DNA of 64,000 bases. Source: Anticarsia gemmatalis. Its lineage: Eukaryota; Arthropoda; Insecta; Lepidoptera; Erebidae. Below the pieces are notes generated by a model, which was not told where the DNA came from, searched no databases, and saw nothing but the letters and a program-made list of their open reading frames with translations. The translations under genes and the position numbers were made by a program. Shown here one piece after another: positions 35,951-47,175 of the stretch. The DNA lies in NCBI RefSeq assembly GCF_050436995.1, contig NC_134765.1, positions 9,141,501 through 9,205,500 on the forward strand, written 5' to 3'. How positions within the stretch are numbered: the first letter of the stretch is position 1; each line of letters begins with the position of its first letter.

Positions 35951-36430
35951 TTATAAATCATTCGAAATATCGAATCCTGAACTTGATGTTGAAGGACGGC
36001 TTCGCTGCACAACTGTAGCTAACTCCACATTTTCCAAATGTTTTATTTCTGCATCAGTAACAATACGTAAAACATTCCGTTTTATTTCAGCTTGTAATCT
36101 TGGTGACAAAGACTTCGCTGTGGCCGCCATTGCCTGAAAAAATATCACCATTAGATGTTGTTCCTTCTTCTGATTTTCAATATATTTTTTTAATACTTCT
36201 GCTGTTGTTTCTGTACGCTGCGCTTCCGATGACATGTATGATCGCCGAGAAACATGTCTAGATAGTCTACAATCTAATGCATGTGATGAAAACTACATTT
36301 GTGATACAGGCGATTGTGCTTCAGGAAAAGGAACAGTTGATGCTGTTTCGGGAGGTTCTGTAATTTCGAAATGCTGCGTATCTTCGGACTGCTGTGCATC
36401 TTCGGAAGAAGAGTCTAAATTTCAGAACTG
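35951..36430 (-). pseudogene. MADF/BESS protein, C-terminal remnant
   Basis: The frame from 36235 reads MSSEAQRTETTAEVLKKYIE, then FFQAMAATAKSLSPRLQAEI and LRIVTDAEIKHLENVEL, the BESS-type helix pair that mediates protein contacts in MADF/BESS factors, and a Ser-rich tail. An acidic linker (DSSSEDAQQSED) is readable just upstream to 36430, separated by a stop. The N-terminal MADF domain is absent; the piggyBac element begins at 36629. Such proteins occur both as host transcription factors and as the second gene of Harbinger elements. Confidence 0.6.
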
Positions 36431-36813
36431 AGGTCTATCTTGAAAAAACTTTTGCTAAAACTCAAGTTCCTTTTTTCCTTGTCAGGGTTTGGAGTTATAT
36501 ACATTTTGTATAACTTTTTTAAAAATTGTGTTCACTGGGCAGATATTTTCTCTGCCGAGTCCAACTTCGGCAATAGTGTGCCTCAACACATTTCAACGAT
36601 TTTAAAAATCTGTGAATGGATTGCTTAACCCTTAAATGCGTGATTTTTCCTTTTTAAATACAATAAATTGAAACAAGTAGTTAATTAAATATAGATTAAG
36701 GGAAAAATTAAGAAAAAAATGTTCTTTTTCCAAAAAGTATATTTTTATAAAAAAAACTTATTGATGTAGATCTACATCAGTATGCACTGTACTATACTGT
36801 CTTCGAATTAGGC

Positions 36814-38142
36814 TTACTGTAGTGAATGAAAATCTTTGAAACAGTTATTTTTCTGATTTAGACACAACGGTACATTACATTTGGTACACGACCATTGTGT
36901 GGTGCCCTTGCAATTGGGCATCTTGCACCGTAATCGATTGGCAAATACAGGCCAATGTTCAAACCCATCTACGCGCACATCTTTTGACGGAAGCGGATGT
37001 TGCGGACCTTTTGGCTTTTTTATTTGTAGCTCGCGTTCTAGAGAGGAAGTGCTGGGTCGTCCTCTTTTACTTCCACCAGACATACCTATATTGCACAGTG
37101 TGTCAGCCAAACAATTGCGAAACTCCCCTAGATTAGGCAGTTGCTTTTTTGACACACCTTTAGCAATCAGATTGGTTTTTAGAAGGACCCATGAGTTTAT
37201 TGTCGTGAGGTCCAGTAGGTGATAAAACAACCGTAGGTACCATTTCCGGCTCTTTACTCGAATCCGATAGCGTCCTAAGAAACTGTCCATCAGGTCGACC
37301 CCGCCCATATGCATATTGTACTCTTGCACAATTTTGGGACAAGGGATGTCAATTTTTTGTTTAGCCCTCTTATCGTATCTTGATACTTTGCTAACAGGCT
37401 CGGCGCCAACGTAAGTTGATAATAGAGTGACTACTTTATTGTCTTTCCACGCAGTGGCCGAAAAGTCTACTCCATCTGAATGAGAAACGCGTTCCTCATA
37501 TGTATGTACCTCTCGGAACAGAAGTTTTCATTAGTTCCTTTTTGTCAGGGAGTCGACAATTCGGTAGCCTATTTTGCTGTATAGTTCCGACACATTGTTA
37601 TACCCTGTTTATTAAAGTAATATACCAAAGGCAGGGATGTGTAAAAATTATCGAAAAATACAATATGATTGTTCATCCTTGGTATAGCCGTCGTTGATCT
37701 ATTGCAACTGATGAAAATGTCGTATTTAGCTGTTCTATCACAGGCCGAATCTTATGGAGACGATCGTGATCGGAATGGTCCCGCGGAAGATGTTCATTGT
37801 TGTCGTTGAAATGCAAGTAGCTCCTAATTATCTCAAACCGATTTACCGACATTACGCTCTTTACAGGTTCGTACCCAAACTTGGAATGCCAGTATGAGCG
37901 TACACTAGGGAAATGCTCCACTGACATAAATAAAAGAATTCCTATGAATTTTTTTAGCTCCCCAACACTAATACTGAAAGATATTGAAGGGTTTTTTTGT
38001 ACTGCATATAAATTGGTTTCATCAACAATTTTTTGAAGAAACTCTGGTGTGAAGTAGTGCAAAAAAACATTTATATGGCGTATCGAGTTCAGTTATAGCA
38101 GAGTCTGTTGTGCTTGGTTGGTGAATTAATTTTGATTCGTCA
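36814..38142 (-). pseudogene. piggyBac transposase, middle and C-terminal part
   Basis: From 38142 the sequence gives HQPSTTDSA and, after a shift, HYFTPEFLQKIVDETNLYAV, ELKKFIGILLFMS and the RSYLHFNDN region. The first catalytic Asp region is deleted near 37670. A VFFDNFYTSLP block (second Asp) lies near 37640, then ERVSHSDGVDFSATAWKDNK. The frame 37329-36814 has HMGGVDLMDSFLGRYRI (third Asp), YHLLDLTTINSWVLL and a Cys-rich tail (RCKMPNCKGT ... CTKCNVPLC). Several stops and shifts make it inactive. Confidence 0.82.
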
Positions 38143-38144
38143 TA

Positions 38145-41100
38145 TCGTCTACCGGAGACAGTACTGGAACATTTAGAAATGTGCAATTTTAGGATAATGA
38201 GGTTTGAAAAATGTGCTTAATTTTAATGGCTTAATATAAAATAATTATTTATGATATGTGTATATTTTAATGTTTTGAATATGTAAATATATCTTAGCTT
38301 CGTGTCAGTATTAGTTTCTTTTGCATATTATTTTTAGTTATTGTGATATTAGCAATATTTTGAAATGTTCTTATGACCCAGAAAATTTTTAGATGAGTCA
38401 CAAAGATAGTGGATTATTTCTTAATGTTCTAATAATGAATATACCTATTACCTAGTATTTTGAAATGTACTGATAAAGAACTCATAATTAAAATTAATTC
38501 AGGAAAGTAATGGAGGTATTAAAATATTTTTAATAATACAAAACAAACTATTCTTATAAAACGTTTTATTAAATGAGTTAGTATTAAAACAATCAAATAC
38601 GTAAATATACTTAATCTAATGTTCTTCACTAAGACCTTCATGTTCATTAAAGTTATCACTAGCATCTAAACTGGCATAATATTCCCAGTATACTCTAGGA
38701 ATCACGTTGGAGTGGCATAATGCAAGTAAATCTTTCTTCTTATTTGTGGATATTTTTGGTCGCACATGGTATTTCTTCTTTATTTGAACTTCCACATTCG
38801 CTACACCTCTCATTTTGTGGCGTACGTTAATAGTTTTCATTGTGCTAGGCTCATAAGTATCATGGTAGTAAATAGAAAAAGGATGTCGCCTGCATGTAAA
38901 TTTTTTTTATGTCGTTCCAGACTACCCGGTCCCCATCTGTGTTGACTGTGAAGTTTTTTCCGAACTGATTTACCAATTCCTTTAAATCAACAATATCACT
39001 GTAATCCAGTTCATGTACCTGGTATGGATTACCTTTCTTTTTAGCGCATTGAATAACTGAGCGCCACTGAGTTGGAACAAAAATTGACCCATTTTTGAGA
39101 ATTCTCTTTTTTTCTTGCTCAATCGTGGAGTGTACGCTATCGCCTTCATTTTGCGTGTGGCCGACAATTAAATATTTGTGAGTTATTGATAAAACCCCAA
39201 GAATTTTCATTGCATAATGCTACAAACCCATTAAATACTTATTTTTGTTTTGAGCTGAACAGTTGTCAGTATAAAAGATAACATGTTTTCCAATACAATA
39301 GTCTTTAAGAAATTTAAGGATACAGGTCCCAACTTCATCACAGCCCTTTCCCCCCAAAGACTCATTCCACAAGTAGCAATGCCCAGTTTTATTTACAATA
39401 TCGTACACTGTGCAGTTGTAGACATTTAACCTTCTTTTATAAAAAAAGAGCGAATCATTGCCGGAAGGTGTTTGCAGTATAGCTTGCATGTCGTAACAAC
39501 AAATAATTTTGCTATCATCACTTTTACAAGATTCTATATCCATTTCTTTCTCTTTTCGGCAAAGCTCTTTTTCTCTTATATGATTCAAATACGCGTCTTG
39601 TAATTTCAACTTATCTTCCCCTGCAGCATTTGTATACGATAAACACAGAGAACATAAATCCTTTTTAGGTTTATGGAAAGAAATATTGAATTCCGTCCGA
39701 AAAATATGTTCGTATGTACCTTGTGTGGCTAAGGGCTTATCATTATGGGCACACCAGTCCTGGTATTGTCTGTACATCAGACATAAGTTCAGATCGCCAT
39801 CAAGATAAGTCTTGCTAGTAGATGCACGACAATAATGAGATTCTTTTTTTGGATACGAATTTATATGATCCCGAACACCATCTTTGACAGCATCAGGCAG
39901 AGACCTTCCATTTCTGCCATGCTTGCCTCTCAGGTCTTGCGATATCACTCCGGTGGCATCAGATTTTTTATGAACTGTTGATAAAAATGAATGTCCAATA
40001 TTTAATGTTGATGTGTAAAATCGTTTACATACTCTAATTTTCTCGGATTCTACTGTAAAATAGTAAGCGACGCCGACGTTGAGAGATCTTTTACTGTTTT
40101 CATTATGCAATGAATATTTTGGCTTGACAGGCTCCATGCACCTATGAACATAGTGTCGTTGTCTTGTTAAGTCACTCATATTCCAGAAACTGGTAAAAAT
40201 TCTCAACCTCTGATCTTCATTTATTTTTTTGTGTACATTTTAAGCGACATTTGTCATCACACGGTGGTTTTACTTCCCTTCCTGGAACTTCTTTTCCTGT
40301 TACTGTTTCATAAGCTTTGCCTGAATTTCTTAAAGATTTTTTCTTGTTCTTTTTCCAATTTTCTGGTTCTCTCTTACGCTTTTTACACTTCTTAATAGAC
40401 ACAGATTCTTCACTCACATTTAAACTTTCTTCTATTAGCGGCATTATGTTCGACATGTTCATATCATTTTCTGTCTGTAAAATACCCGTCCCACCACCTT
40501 TAAAGCGCAACGTAAGTCTGGTAAGTATTAGCATTAGATAGTAAAGTAAATTGTAACACAAGAATCGACAGCAAGTAAATACCTGGACTAAACAAAGACT
40601 GGGATGCATTGTTGTCAGTAGGCGCAGCAATCGATTCGGTGATTGATACATGAGCCGGGCTATTAGATGTACAGTTTTTGTTTGGTTCAGGGCTGTTATG
40701 CGCACCACCTAGTGTTAAAATAAGCAAATAGTTAGGATAAAAATGGCAAGGAAATTCATAGCCATATTTATGAGTTAACATACAATTAAATATAGCAACC
40801 TGAACTAGACAAGAAGTGGACTGGATTTTCACCAACAGTATTTGTTTCTGTATGCTCATTAGTTGGTACATCGGCCATGCTATCGGACCTAAAGGCTTCG
40901 ACTTGTTTTGGACTCACATGTTCACCACCTAGCAATTAAATTAGAACAATTAAACCATAAAAATACAATTAAGCGGTTAGTTAGTATACTGCTACAGCAT
41001 TATGACATGGACTACTGAACGGTAAGTAAGTACCTTGACTAGGCTCTGATTGGCATTGCTTAGCATCAATGGTATCGTAAAACTCAATCGAGTTTAGACT

Positions 41101-42013
41101 GCTATGTCCATCACCTGGCAAAATAAGCAGTTATATAAAATAAATAACACCAAAACAAATGTTATAAATATAAATAGATATGAAAAGTAAATACATCTAT
41201 GAAGCTCAAGCTGCTCCTGAGTTGTTTCAACTACAGGCATGCCAATAAGCTCGGCAGATTCCTGATTTTCCAGGATAATATCAGTCATAGGATCCAAGGT
41301 CGGCTTTGAAGGTAATAAATGTTTCTCGACCCTGTCATCTGAAATGAAAATACATACGTATGATTTTTGTAGTAAAAAGGTGATTGCTAAATTATGTGAT
41401 TGTAAATGCATAGGCAAAAAGATAATTCTACTAATATTATACAATAAATTGACCGGCGTGTATCCACGCCACGCGTAAATACGGTCAGTTGCAACTCACT
41501 AGTAACGAAATAACGACCACGAACACTAGTAACGACCTATTTATATTTAGTACAACATTAATTTAGTTTAACTTATGTTTTTATACTTTATAAAACACTT
41601 ACCACTACTTGTACTTTCTTTTTGATATCTAGCAGATATCATTTCAACAATTTTCTTTGCTCTGTAACACTTTTTAGACATTTTAACAAAATATAATTTT
41701 ATAATACACTGTAACCATCCGCACGCATCGAACGCAAACACGCGACTACTGGAACAACTATGAATGACCGTTATTCAAATCTTCAATTTCAGTTCCATAC
41801 TGGAACATTTCAAAATAGACAGGTAATGAACTAGATAATGTCTAACGCTTTATGGAGTTTGTTACTGGAATATGGCGATTTATTTGAAAAATAATTACTT
41901 TCTGACTCGATCCAATAGTGAATTGGTGAGATCTATAACTTTTCCGTTGAATCTCTTATTTAACTCAAAACTTCAAATTTTGGAGATGTTCCGGTACTGT
42001 CTCCGATAGACGA
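38145..42013 (-). mobile_element. 3.9 kb DNA element of unrecognised superfamily inside piggyBac
   Basis: The first 28 bases (TCGTCTACCGGAGACAGTAC and on) and the inverted last 28 bases differ at only two positions. TA lies on both sides (38143-38144 and 42014-42015). Removing the element and one TA joins the two piggyBac coding pieces in frame (TTG ATA | TAT GAC). Inside is one multi-exon minus-strand gene (38616-41681) of a family I know only as an uncharacterised, expanded insect protein with transposon-like spread. Together this supports a DNA transposon that inserted into the piggyBac gene. Confidence 0.72.
38616..41681 (-). pseudogene. Putative transposase of the 3.9 kb element, six exons, three lesions
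   Basis: Exons fit at 41603-41681 (MSKKCYRAKKIVEMISARYQ), 41195-41338, 41034-41114, 40800-40928, 40583-40708 and 40497-38616; all introns are phase 1 with GT-AG. The last exon holds a basic region (KKCKKRKREPENWKKNKKK), a Cys cluster (PPCDDKCRLKC), SHYCRASTSKTYLDGDLNL, FHKPKKDLCSLC, then ICCYDMQAILQTP, FYTDNCSAQNKNKY and IVGHTQNEGDSVHSTIE. The Asp in DMQ, in TDN and the acidic residues in NEGD could form an RNase H-like active site; that is inference. Three lesions: an extra A in the run at 40224-40230, a TAG near 39221, and an extra A in the run at 38901-38908. Otherwise the length of roughly 800 residues seems complete. Confidence 0.6.
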
Positions 42014-42015
42014 TA

Positions 42016-42333
42016 TATCAAACTGTCTTTTTTCCAAATGAGTTTCCTTTTATCAAATTCAACATAACTCGCATGACCTTCTTGCATGGGTAATGAAAAA
42101 ATTACTTCACCCGATGGGCCAGGCAAATCTTGAAATAGTGGTGGATCACTATAGGTAGGATCTTCATGATGCTCTGCCTCCTCGGCTTCCAATTCTCGAA
42201 TCATTTCTCTTGCATTCTCAAAAAAGGTTTCTTCATCTTCATTGTCATCTTCCAAGCCATCCTCAGAAATATTTCCATCTTCTAAAGCCGCCAAAAGTTG
42301 TTCAATGTCTTTATCTGCCACTCTACGGGACAT
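42016..42333 (-). pseudogene. piggyBac transposase, N-terminal acidic part
   Basis: From ATG at 42333: MSRRVADKDIEQLLAALEDG, then a strongly acidic stretch (DDNEDEETFFENAREMI, EAEEAEHHEDP) and KRKLIWKKDSLI, the usual start of a piggyBac transposase. The apparent continuation to 41965 is the end of the inserted element, not piggyBac coding sequence. The rest of the protein continues at 38142. Confidence 0.78.
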
Positions 42334-42848
42334 TCTGTAAAAATAGTTATAAAATTCGAATCAATAAATTACGTATAACACATATACCTATAATAAATAA
42401 GCCTAAAAAGTAAAAAATATAATATACGTATAGTAAAACTATTTCTTATCGATTTTGCATATTGATGTATTTCTACATCACAAATATTCCGCAGATATTT
42501 ACAAAAACTGTTATTGTATTCTAAAAAAAAAACAACGTAATGTGTACTTCTTACCTTTATCCTCTCGTAAATCACTTTTTGCACGAAATAATTTTACTTA
42601 GTATTCACTAAAATGAAATTACAATTTTACCGCCAAAGTGTGTATTTGAGAGTGTCGCGCCAAGTTGTCAAATTTTGACAAGCAGAAAAGCGAACTGTCA
42701 TATCATGAAAGTTTGCGTTCTAAAACTAAGATAGATATTTTTAGCACCTATTAAAAGTAAAACATACTGTGTTCGAATTACCGTTCAGAAATTATGTACG
42801 GAAGAAAACACTGATGTAAATGTACATCGTCATGCATTTAAGGGTTAA

Positions 42849-43198
42849 GAGGGCCATACTTCGGTGTTTTAAGGTCACCACCCCTTCTTAAGCTGTCCTG
42901 TGAAGGAAAATGTCTTCATGACATATTGCACGCGATATCAATCACGATTGATAGGACCCAAAAAAAAACAATTATGATTTTATAACTAAGTTTAATTATA
43001 AAGAAACTAAATTACAATATAAAGTAAGGCGCAGGCCAGACAGAAGAGACGTAAGACGAGGACGCGTCGCGGACAGGGCGGAGACGAGACACGGACGCGA
43101 CTTTTGAAGTTATATAGAAGAGACGGGGCGCGGACGCGACGCAGTCGCGCAGTCAGGACTATTTTCGGCATTCAACAGTCTGATTTTGTCACGTCGAC
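42849..43198 (+). promoter_or_regulatory. 5' leader of the Harbinger element
   Basis: From about 43025 the sequence becomes GC-rich with repeats of GGACGCGAC and AGAAGAGACG before the transposase start at 43199. These repeated motifs suit the subterminal region of a Harbinger element. The exact terminal repeat was not resolved. 42849-43020 holds nothing recognisable. Confidence 0.35.
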
Positions 43199-44870
43199 AT
43201 GTCTTCTTCTGAAGATGAAGATGTACTAGCACTGGTAAATCTCGCTAATATACAGAGGGTTAGACGTTACTGGGTACATCCGGTATGGCTAAGCAATGAA
43301 GACAATCGATTTTTTAAAATAATGGAGGACCTACACAATTACCCAGATCGTTTTGTCACAGTGTATAAAATGACTCCACAGTGTTTTAATATTATCATGT
43401 CCATAGTGAGAAATGCTTTACAGAGAAAGCACACAAATTGGAGAGTATCTATTAGTGCTGAAGAAAGATTACTTATAACGTTAAGGTAAGTGAAATACAT
43501 TATCTTTTTTAATTACTTTAATACTAACAGAAAATTGTGTTACATAATAAGGTTTAATTAACTTTTGAAATATGTGCACGCTCAAACCGATGTTGATGTG
43601 TATAATTTTTCTACACTAAAGTAATCCGATGGATTACTTTGGTGTAGAAACATTGTACGTGTAGTTCAGAGGTAATTCTTCATTCAAAAAAGATGTATTG
43701 GTGACGTGTGCAGCCGAAACTGAACTAATTGTTGAATAGGGTGATAGAGTGAAAAACGTTGGGGTATTCTCATCCTGCACAGATATTGATGGAGATGCAA
43801 CATTCTGATTTTGCTCTATTGTTGATGGAGGTGCAACATTTTGATTTTGCTCTATTGTTGATGGAGGATCAACATTTTGATTTTGCTCTATTGTCGATGG
43901 AGGTGCAACATTATGAAACGGCTGTTGTGTAGAAGACACCGTGGCTATGTTGTTTTGAGAAATGCGGGTAGAATGTGCTGGTTCTGATGTCGATGCTGCC
44001 TCGTTTCCATCTAAGATTTGCGCCGCCAACTGCATTACTCCCATCTTGAACCTTCGTTTTTGAACAAGATTCATGGCCTTCATATCAGACAACATGCTTT
44101 GAAGGAAGGCAAGATCTGTATCAAGAGGTTGCATTTGTTTCTCGCTATTTTGTCGTTTTCTGTTAAAGTAATCAAAAGCAGATTGATTGACGTCTTTCAA
44201 AGTAGGCATTTTACTTTTTTTACTCGAGTCCGATGATAACGGCGAAGGATGATTTTGAGCCTGTGGAGAGGGTGAATGGGACGGAGGCCGAAACGGCGAC
44301 ATTGACTCCTCCTCATCAAGTTCACTTTCGTCCGTATGAGTATCTGACCTGCATTGTGGTTCTAGATTAGATTTGGAAGGTCTTGATTTCAAATATTTAT
44401 CCAAAAAATGCAAGTGCTGGGCAAGGTAATATTCTTTTACCTTCTTGGTTGCAGAGCCAGATGGAAGTGATAGAAGTTTTTTGTATTTTGCATATCTGTT
44501 CCTTATGTTTTTCCAACGATCTTTGCAAGCTTGTACTGAAACAATCAAATCATCGAATAAATATAATGAAATGAATTACTTATTGTAAGTTTTTATTCGC
44601 AGAGACTATAGAGCCTATATCAGTAATACGACCTACTTATGTAAAGAATTAAGAATGTTACTTTCTGGCTCAATAGCCTCCGCGAATAAAAAATCACGGT
44701 GCACAGTATAGTAATATGTATACCTAATTTATATTTGTATATTTATTTACAGGTATTTCGCAGATGGGTGTTCATTTAAATCACTGTCAGTTTACTTTCT
44801 ACGAGGAAAATCTACAATTCGAGAAATAGTACATAATACCTGTCAAGTTCTATGGCAATGCTGTGCATAG
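43199..44870 (+). pseudogene. Harbinger transposase, first two exons only
   Basis: Exon 43199-43485 gives MSSSEDEDVLALVNLANIQR, RRYWVHPVWLSNEDNRFFKI and YKMTPQCFNIIMSIV, the N-terminal part of HARBI1-type transposases. A GTAAGT donor joins it in phase to 44753-44870 (YFADGCSFKSLSVYFLRGKS, IREIVHNTCQVLW), the helix-turn-helix part, ending in TAG at 44868-44870. The DDE catalytic domain that should follow is missing, so the copy is truncated. The MADF/BESS frame lies on the other strand inside the intron. Confidence 0.75.
43634..44536 (-). CDS. MADF/BESS DNA-binding protein of the Harbinger element
   Basis: The exon begins after a good acceptor (TTTCAG) at 44537 with QACKDRWKNIRNRYAKYKKL and EYYLAQHLHFLDKYL, the second half of a MADF (Myb/SANT-like) domain; the exon with the first half was not found. 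An acidic, Ser/Pro-rich linker follows, then the BESS part (DTDLAFLQSMLSDMKAMNLV, RRFKMGVMQLAAQIL) and four tandem copies of a 12-residue unit like VAPPSTIEQNQN (43770-43920). In Harbinger elements such a protein is the partner that brings the transposase to DNA and into the nucleus. The visible frame is open but 5'-incomplete. Confidence 0.65.
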   Translation of the reverse strand, partial: VQACKDRWKNIRNRYAKYKKLLSLPSGSATKKVKEYYLAQHLHFLDKYLKSRPSKSNLEPQCRSDTHTDESELDEEESMSPFRPPSHSPSPQAQNHPSPLSSDSSKKSKMPTLKDVNQSAFDYFNRKRQNSEKQMQPLDTDLAFLQSMLSDMKAMNLVQKRRFKMGVMQLAAQILDGNEAASTSEPAHSTRISQNNIATVSSTQQPFHNVAPPSTIEQNQNVDPPSTIEQNQNVAPPSTIEQNQNVASPSISVQDENTPTFFTLSPYSTISSVSAAHVTNTSFLNEELPLNYTYNVSTPK

Positions 44871-45559
44871 CAAACAAACTAAATTAATTAAAATATACCT
44901 ACCTATTTTATTCCCACCGGCTCCAAAAGATATTGTGTATGGTCAGCAAAATAAAACGCTTCTATGTTTCAATTTATATATTTAATTTTTATAACACAGC
45001 TAAAGGTTTTTAAGGTTCAATCATAAATGCTACTATTACACACATTAATAGGTATCACATAAAGTTTCTAAGAAAAAATAGATTAGCTTCTGATATCATA
45101 AATCGTCTTTTGCGCCAATTGTTTATAAGTAAAAAAATACTTAAAATCACAGTTTCTGATGATTTTAATTCAAAGGTAAAAATAATGAATAATCAGCCTC
45201 AATTGTAAATAGAATTAAAAAAAAGATAACAGTTTCTGATTTTAAGAATCTACTTAACGCTAGGTATACTAAAACTATAACATTTTGTATATATCTCAAA
45301 GCAACCTCATAGGATTACATAAAATGTCGATTATTTATAGGTACATAAAAATAAATAAAATCACAGTTTTAAAGAATGCCTCAAATTTTCAACAAATTAC
45401 AATAAAAAATCGTATTATGAAATTATGATTTCAAATTACTTTTTATTTTTAATCAAGTTAAAACATTTTTTTTTTAAATCATGTTAAAACATAATCAATA
45501 TTGAAACTAATTGTACCAGAATACAAACATAAAGAATTATCAAAATTAGAAAATGTTTT
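44871..45559. other. Non-coding AT-rich stretch
   Basis: No gene. The phrase TAAAATCACAGTTT recurs at about 45143 and 45357 with a related ACAGTTTCTGAT at 45229, suggesting repetitive 3' sequence of the MULE element that follows. Confidence 0.35.
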
Positions 45560-46845
45560 AAATTTTTGATAATTCTTCAATTGCATCCCTAATATCTAAG
45601 GTTTTCTGTTTGTATTTTTGTAAAATTAATTGAAGTTTTAGGTCTTTATTAATTGATTTCCTGCTTCTGTTAATTTTGGCGCAACGATATTTTACAAAAT
45701 ATTGGGCCTCTTCCCATATTATAAAAAGAAATTCCAAGAAGCGTGGGTTTTTGGTAATTTTACCATTAAGTCGTTTGTGCCAAGCTTCTACTAAGTTTGT
45801 GGTGCGGTGACGTTCACCTTCACAATTCCAAATATGTTAAGGTAGACAATCGTTATTTAGCCAAGTTTTTACAAAATAATTATTTAAATTTGTAATTGGA
45901 TCATTAAATGGTGCAATTTCCATTATCGCCAACCAACCTTCATCAACGTCATTAAGTGGTAAATGAGCTAAAGTGGCACATCTGGCAACATGTTCTTTAT
46001 CATCACGTGATGATATTCCAAATTTTTCAGCATTTTTCATAAGTGATTGCTTAAAATGAAAATTGCAACCCTTTATAATTACATTTGGTATAATATTTTT
46101 AATACCATTAATTGCTGCTAATTCAAAATCTATAACTATTTTTCTTGGGTTGAAGTGAGGTAAACACCTTTTTATTTCCGTAAATAACGTTTCGTAAGTT
46201 GTTTCCGCTTTATTGGGTAAAAGTGCAAAAAGTACTGATATGATATTGGTTTTATTAACATCGCTCATCATATCTACATGTAAAGTATAAATTTGACAAA
46301 ATGGTGAAGGTTTGCTTTTAAATGTTCCGTCTACAAAAAATACCTGTTGTTCTTGAATTATTTTTCTACCTTCCATCGTTGAGAGAGCAAGAATTCGAAT
46401 ATCTTCATTATAATCAAATAGCAAAAACTGTTGAAACATATTTGGAACTTCTACATCTTTAGCATGTTTAAATACAGTTTTACTAACACCCATAACTTTA
46501 TTTCTTAACCTATATAAAGAGCTCTTAATACTATTAAAATTAGGGACTTCACTTAATAATGAATATCCACAGTCAACATATTTTTTTACAGCCTCTTCAT
46601 ATGCTTTTGTAATAGCGATATGATCTGTCGTGACTTTATCTCTCAATTCTTTCTTCAATGATTTAATTAAAGGTCGATGATTAGAACATTTGTGAGGATC
46701 TTCACGCAAAATGTTTGATCCCAATATTTTTAATTTGACCCGCAAGACTTGCTTGATGTACAGCACCACATCTGAGCACCATTTTTTAAAGTGTGGTGCA
46801 GATAATGATGACGGTCTGCTCTAACCAGTACTCGTTTGTTATCTA
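45560..46845 (-). pseudogene. MULE transposase with FLYWCH finger, one stop and one shift
   Basis: The minus strand from 46845 reads LVRADRHHYLH and QMWCCTSSKSC, a FLYWCH zinc finger, and after a one-base shift HKCSNHRPL completes it. The frame 46769-45837 then carries the MULE catalytic domain: VFFVDGTFKSKPSPFCQIYT (first Asp), IVIDFELAAINGIK (second Asp), KGCNFHFKQSLMKN and WLNNDCLP. A TAA at 45837-45839 interrupts it, after which NCEGERHRTTNLVEAWHKRL and the Lys-rich C-terminus continue in the same frame to a stop at 45560. So the copy is whole apart from one nonsense codon and one indel. Confidence 0.82.
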
Positions 46846-46851
46846 AACAAA

Positions 46852-46873
46852 AAAAAAAAAAAAAAAAAAAAAA
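46852..46873 (+). repeat. A-run beside the MULE
   Basis: An uninterrupted run of more than 20 A adjoins the upstream end of the MULE coding sequence. It may be a simple-sequence expansion. Confidence 0.6.
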
Positions 46874-46959
46874 TTTGTCACAATAAATAACCACTTTATA
46901 TTTGAATTTCCCGCCATGAACGGTAGTTTACACATTAAGGATATCGATTTCTAAGATAT

Positions 46960-47175
46960 TTAATTAAGTTTAGGGCTATGATTGTAGGATTCACGCAAAT
47001 AATGTATAGTGTTATGATTTTTTATTTGTTTTTTTTTTCTTTAAATTTAGCTGATTTAGTGATTTGAAAACTTGTGTCAAATTGGACTAATTTTAAAGAA
47101 TAAATTAATAGAACATTATAACACTATTAATTATTTGCGCAAATCATACAATTTATGCCTTAAACTAAATTATAT
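46960..47175. repeat. Imperfect inverted repeat
   Basis: TTTAGGGCTATGATTGTAGG through GTGTTATG (about 46971-47014) is mirrored by ATAACACTATTAATTATTTG through GCCTTAAAC (about 47117-47166), with about 100 bp between. It may be a MITE remnant. Confidence 0.45.

Larger units (their letters stand above)
36629..42844 (-). mobile_element. piggyBac element bounded by TTAA, with a large insertion
   Basis: The left end CCCTTAAATGCGTGA at 36629 is mirrored by TCATGCATTTAAGGG ending at 42844; both are flanked by TTAA (36625-36628 and 42845-42848). Subterminal inverted motifs GATGTAGATCTACATC (near 36764) and GATGTAAATGTACATC (near 42813) lie just inside. The transposase runs on the minus strand and is split by the element at 38145-42013. 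Confidence 0.88.

Noticed and set aside
41965..42013. Codons read as the continuation of the piggyBac N-terminus (RLSETVPEHLQ)
   Set aside because: The same codons appear inverted at 38145, so they are the terminal repeat of the inserted 3.9 kb element, not piggyBac coding sequence.
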